64,000 nucleotides of DNA from Eonycteris spelaea (lineage: Eukaryota > Chordata > Mammalia > Chiroptera > Pteropodidae): contig PUFA01000007.1 of assembly GCA_003508835.1 (NCBI GenBank), forward strand, positions 20,607,001-20,671,000, read 5' to 3'. The position numbers were made by a program, and so were the translations under genes. This document shows, piece by piece, positions 60,692 to 64,000 of the stretch (position 1 is the stretch's first letter; every line of letters starts with the position of its first letter). The notes beneath the pieces are model-generated. The model saw only the letters and a list, made by a program, of their open reading frames with translations. It had not been told where the DNA came from and searched no databases.

Positions 60692-61045
60692 GTGAGGCCC
60701 CTGTGTCGGGACAAGAGAGGGAGCAGGGGGACATCCCTGGGCTGGGTTGATGGGCAATCCTGGGGAGAGTTCCCACTCCCTGCCCACCTTCCTTACCCTG
60801 TTCTGGGACCAGAAGTAAGGACAAGCTCTAGAAAAACCCAAATAGTGGCCCAAGAATGCCTGGGCCCAGGTCTCAGAACTCCTTCCTTTCCACTACCCCC
60901 TGCGCAGAACCCGCAGGCTGGCCGTGACTCCCCTCCCTGCCCCACATCCCTATGGCCTCCTGGCCAGGTCCTTGGCTTCTCTGCTCACCGACCTCTCCCT
61001 CTCTGATGGCATCTTTGCTTTCTTTACTGGCCCTGCCCTGGCCAG
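60692..61045 (+). other. PRDM11: PRDM11 intron, 354 bases
   Basis: GT at 60692-60693 and AG at 61044-61045 with a pyrimidine-rich 3' end. No repeat family or RNA gene recognised within it. Confidence 0.85.
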
Positions 61046-61149
61046 CTCTAGGAGACCAGACCCCTCAGCCATGGAAGTGGAGCCCAAGAAACTGAAGGGA
61101 AAGCGTGACCTCATCATGCCCAAAAGCTTCCAGCAAGTGGACTTCTGGT
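61046..61149 (+). CDS. PRDM11: PRDM11 second coding exon
   Basis: Acceptor GGCCAG| at 61044-61045 and donor TGGT|GTAAGT with GT at 61150-61151. The first base completes a Cys codon, then it reads [15 protein letters not shown], a basic KLKGKR segment that could serve nuclear import, and ends KSFQQVDFW plus one base. It corresponds to about human residues 40-75. An internal ATG at 61071-61073 sits in a strong context (GCCATGG) and could start a shorter isoform that is unaffected by the upstream frame break. No stops or indels in this exon. Confidence 0.93.
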
Positions 61150-61747
61150 GTAAGTGGAGCTTGGAGCTATTTCCTGGGCTACTCCTCCCTACCCCCCTGA
61201 CCCCTCACCCCATCTCACTTAGGGAATTTGCAGCAGTAATAATAATGATAGGCACTCACCTATTATGTACCAGACACAGGTCCAGGCTACAGGTACTCTT
61301 CCCCATTAGCCACTGAAGTTGCTGTTATTGGTCCCACTTTCCAGGTGAGGAGACTGAGGCTTGATGAGGGTTAAGGACGTTGCCTTAGGTCCCACAGTCC
61401 ACCAGATGCACAGTTGCAATTCTAACCCAGACCCATCGGACTCCAGAGCGTATTCTTTCTTCTACATTTTCAGACTGGAAACAAAGGGAGCTACTGGCAT
61501 CCCTAGTGTTGGCAAGCCTGTCCTTGAGCCCCCAGGGAGGGTACTGGGTTATCACTCCTGAAAACTCAGGGGCCTGTGGCTGGCTGGGATGGAGCCAGGC
61601 TAGGGTTCTGGAGAGCCATGCAGTGTGTGCTTCCCACTGCCCTATGCTGTCCTCAGGGCAGGCTTCCCATCAGCCCCTCAGCCTCCTCCATGGGGGTCCT
61701 ACCTCCTGAAACAACTGAGGCTCTCTTTCCTCCTTCCATCCCTCCAG
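61150..61747 (+). other. PRDM11: PRDM11 intron, 598 bases
   Basis: GT at 61150-61151 and AG at 61746-61747, preceded by a pyrimidine tract (tttcctccttccatccctccag). It contains a reverse MIR at about 61225-61450. Confidence 0.9.
61225..61450 (-). repeat. MIR (reverse) in PRDM11 intron
   Basis: Reverse MIR: 'cactcacctattatgtacca', 'ttccaggtgaggagactgag', 'gcttgatgagggttaagga', 'ccatcggactccagagcgta'. Nearly full-length core. Confidence 0.85.
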
Positions 61748-62010
61748 TCTGCGAGTCCTGCCAAGAGTACTTTGTGGATGAGTGCCCGAACCATGGTCCC
61801 CCGGTGTTTGTGTCTGACACACCGGTGCCTGTGGGCATCCCAGACCGGGCCGCCCTCACCATCCCACAGGGCATGGAGGTGGTCAAGGACGCCAGTGGGG
61901 AGAATGACGTGCGATGCATAAATGAGGTCATCCCCAAGGGCCACATCTTCGGCCCCTATGAGGGGCAGATCTCCACCCAGGACAAATCAGCTGGCTTCTT
62001 CTCCTGGCTG
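61748..62010 (+). CDS. PRDM11: PRDM11 third coding exon: zinc knuckle and start of PR domain
   Basis: Acceptor at 61746-61747 and donor GGCTG|GTGAGT with GT at 62011-62012. Phase joins exon 2 (T + TC = Phe), and the exon ends on a complete Leu codon. It begins with a C-x2-C-x7-C-x2-H zinc-knuckle motif (Cys codons at 61750, 61759 and 61783, His at 61792), as seen ahead of the PR domain in PRDM7/9/11. It continues into the PR/SET N-terminal half, including [12 protein letters not shown]. It covers about human residues 75-162 with few changes and no stops. With the one missing base supplied, the three exons total exactly 162 codons, as in human PRDM11. The rest of the PR domain and the C-terminal half lie beyond the window. 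Confidence 0.96.
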
Positions 62011-62282
62011 GTGAGTGTCCCCAGGGCTGTGCCCTTGGAGAGGGTGCTGATGGACATGGAAGGGAACCAGCAGGGGGAGCTGTCCGCTGCAGCCATCACT
62101 CATGGACACATGGATGATGGATCTCGCTATCCCCTTGCCCCGGCTAAGTGACTGCACCCGGTGGTGGCTGAGGGCCATGCTAAGGAGCTCATCTGGCAGT
62201 AGTCAGCAGAATCAGTGGTGGAGTGATTTCCCCATGAATTCTCCCATGTGTGTCTAGCAGGCCATTCAGTGGCATTGATGGA

Positions 62283-62326
62283 GGGTTTACTCAAGCCCTC
62301 CTCTGGAGAAGGTGACTTGGCGCTGG
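62283..62326 (+). repeat. direct repeat, copy 1
   Basis: A 44-base stretch (beginning GGGTTTACTCAAGCCCTCC) that recurs at 63120-63162 with one single-base indel and three substitutions by my count. Same orientation, 837 bases apart. Confidence 0.8.
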
Positions 62327-62334
62327 AGATGCAG

Positions 62335-62500
62335 AGTATTATATTCAGCCAAACAAGGCAATACTATCATGTGCTGGGCTAGGTGCTGGAGGTAAAATTT
62401 CAACAAGACAGACATGGTCCCTGCCCTCAGGGAGCGGACAGTCTGATGGGGGAGAGCAGGCATTGAACAAGTATGTGCGCATGTGATAATTGCTAATGAA
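62335..62500 (-). mobile_element. L2 LINE fragment (reverse)
   Basis: Reverse L2: 'gggctaggtgctggaggta', 'aacaagacagacatggtccc', 'tgccctcagggagcggacag', 'gcaggcattgaacaagtatg'. Confidence 0.75.
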
Positions 62501-62584
62501 GGAGAATACCAAATGCTCTGGGAACCATGGGAGAGGGCAGTGTTCATAGTGTTTGGGAATTTGAGGCCCAGAGCCCAAGTTCAC

Positions 62585-62770
62585 ATGTCAGCCAGCTTTG
62601 CTATTTATTATCTAATGTGACCTTGGATGAGTCATTTAACCTCTGTGCCTCTTCTGTAACAGGATAATCATAGCCAATGGCGAAGATTAAATGAGTCAAT
62701 ACTGTAAAGTTCTTGGAGTTGTGCTTGCCCCTAGGAAGCATGCAGTGAATATCAGCTATTATTATTACAA
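62585..62770 (+). repeat. MIR
   Basis: Forward MIR: 'tgtgaccttggatgagtca', 'tttaacctctgtgcctcttc', 'aagattaaatgagtcaatac', ending 'gtgaatatcagctattatta'. Confidence 0.85.
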
Positions 62771-63119
62771 TTATTGTTGGCCTACATGAGGGGTTTGGGC
62801 AAGATTTCCTTCAGCCTGAGACTTGGAGAATGAGTAGCAATAGTAGGGAGGGGAAGGGAAAATGCTCCGTGCAGACAGAACAGCTGAGAGGAACTCCAAG
62901 AAGTCTTGTGTGGTGATAGCAATGAGCCTGGGAGGCAGAGTGGCAAGAAATTGGCAGGAGAGGGAGGCAGGGGCCAGATCACACTGTGTCTCATAAACCA
63001 GGGTCAGAGCATCCTTTCTCCCATGGTCCGGGGAAAGCCACTGAAGCATTTCCAGCAGAAGTGTGACTCGGTTAGTTTGCAGAATGGAGAATTGGGATTC
63101 AGATGGGAGGCTGAGGTGG

Positions 63120-63162
63120 GGGTTTACTCAAGCCTCCTCTGGAGCTGGTGACTTGGAGCTGG
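63120..63162 (+). repeat. direct repeat, copy 2
   Basis: Partner of 62283-62326. It is followed by a G run (63164-63170) and lies within sequence that otherwise looks L2-derived. Confidence 0.8.
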
Positions 63163-63389
63163 CGGGGGGGGATGGAGAATTGGTAAAGAAAGATGGTGGC
63201 TTAAACTCGTGCTAGGTGGGCACATTTGGGAGAGAGTTAGGAGGGAGAATCCCTAAGATTTACTGATGTATGGAATGTGGAGGTGAGGAAGGGGAAGAAG
63301 AGTGATCAGAGATGATTCTCAGGAGTCAAACTTGAACAGAAACAGGGGGATGTGGGACAGTAGGGAATGGCAGGCTGAGGGTAGGAAGG

Positions 63390-63840
63390 TCATTCATTGT
63401 GCATTAAGTAAACACTTCTTGAGGGTCTCCTTTGTGCCAGGCACAGGGGCTGGCCCTGGGGTACAATGGTGGGCCTGACCTCACAGAATTTACTGTGGAG
63501 AAGAGGTAATAAATCAAAGAATCAGCTAAATAAATAGAAAATTATGACTCTGAAAGGTCATAGAGGAAGTGAAGCTAGGAGAAAAGTGAACAGCCAAGGG
63601 AATCAGGGTGGCCAGGGGGAAGGCTTCCTGATAGCTGGGCTGTGGTTGAAGGAAGAGGATATTGACCAGGTGATTGGTGAGGGGCATCCAGATGGATGGA
63701 ACAGCACGCACAAAGGCCCTGTGGCAGAAGGCAGCACGGCATATTTAAGCCTAGGAAGAAGGTCAGCGTGCCTGCAGCGCAGCCAACACAAGGGCCTGAA
63801 GGAGGAGATGGAGGCTTGGCCGTATAGGAACCAGTGGGCC
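63390..63840 (-). mobile_element. L2 LINE (reverse)
   Basis: Reverse L2: 'tcattcattgtgcattaag', 'ctcctttgtgccaggcacag', 'ggggtacaatggtgggcctg', 'ggcttcctgatagctgggct', 'caaaggccctgtggcagaag'. A further L2-like stretch precedes it at about 62800-63100. Confidence 0.8.
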
Positions 63841-64000
63841 AGATGGGGACTTCAGTTCTTTATTTTAAGAACTATGAGAAGTTTCACTAATGTTTTGAAA
63901 GGGTGACTGGCCACAGTCTGGAGAACTGATGATGGGTGGCGAGGCATTGGTCAAGAAAGTATGCCCACACCCCAGTTAGAGGGCTGTGGTCATTCCCTTT

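Larger units (their letters stand above)
62011..64000 (+). other. PRDM11: PRDM11 intron, incomplete at right edge
   Basis: Starts at the donor after exon 3 and runs off the window. Holds L2 and MIR copies and a direct repeat listed separately. No next exon was recognised: the expected continuation of the PR domain is not found up to position 64000. Confidence 0.8.

Noticed and set aside
60568..62010. PRDM11 as a processed pseudogene, because of the frame break
   Set aside because: Introns with consensus splice sites and correct phases are present and the other exons have no disabling changes; the copy is clearly the gene locus.
61576..62151. 191-codon open frame containing PRDM11 exon 3
   Set aside because: The sequence before 61748 and after 62010 is intron; consensus splice sites and family similarity define the exon inside it.
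1..64000. tRNA, snRNA or microRNA genes
   Set aside because: No cloverleaf with intact A and B boxes, or other convincing small RNA gene, was recognised by eye; MIR copies carry tRNA-derived parts but are SINE remnants. A tRNAscan-SE or Rfam search would settle this.

Overview
The window is mammalian nuclear DNA. Recognisable protein-coding sequence is confined to the last 3.5 kb; the rest is intergenic or intronic sequence full of old interspersed repeats (MIR, L2, L1, MaLR/ERVL-type LTRs, Tigger-like DNA transposons). I saw no Alu, rodent B1/B2, ruminant BovB/Bov-tA, pig PRE1 or carnivore tRNA-Lys SINE copies. That fits a laurasiatherian or other non-primate, non-rodent eutherian. One L1 3' end (about 49.1-49.6 kb) resembles bat L1 tails as I remember them, but this is only a weak hint.

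Layout. 1-25.3 kb: no gene recognised; a long CAC/CAT trinucleotide tract near the left edge, a purine-rich tract, MIR/L2/L1 remnants, an ERVL-like fragment and an MLT1-like LTR carrying a palindromic MITE. 25.3-26.3 kb: a strong CpG island with a good splice donor on the + strand, read as a probable non-coding first exon and promoter of the gene to the right. 26.3-58.9 kb: probable first intron, with MIR, L2, two Tigger-type elements, and a nest in which a solo LTR lies inside an L1 next to another L1. 58.9-60.0 kb: a second CpG island, a candidate alternative promoter. 60.57-62.01 kb: the first three coding exons of PRDM11 (PR/SET domain family), with consensus splice sites and phases that join. 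62.0-64.0 kb: intron with L2/MIR. The gene continues beyond the right edge.

The most notable observation is in the first PRDM11 coding exon. Both flanks match the family, but a G run is one base short relative to the expected reading frame. The usual start codon therefore opens only an 18-codon frame, which ends in a TGA overlapping an ATGATG pair in the correct frame. This is a real lineage change, an allele or a sequence error; if real, translation would have to begin at family residue 19 or later. I found no sign of an undescribed multi-gene system here. The other findings are structural: nested transposons, simple repeats and a 44-bp direct repeat.
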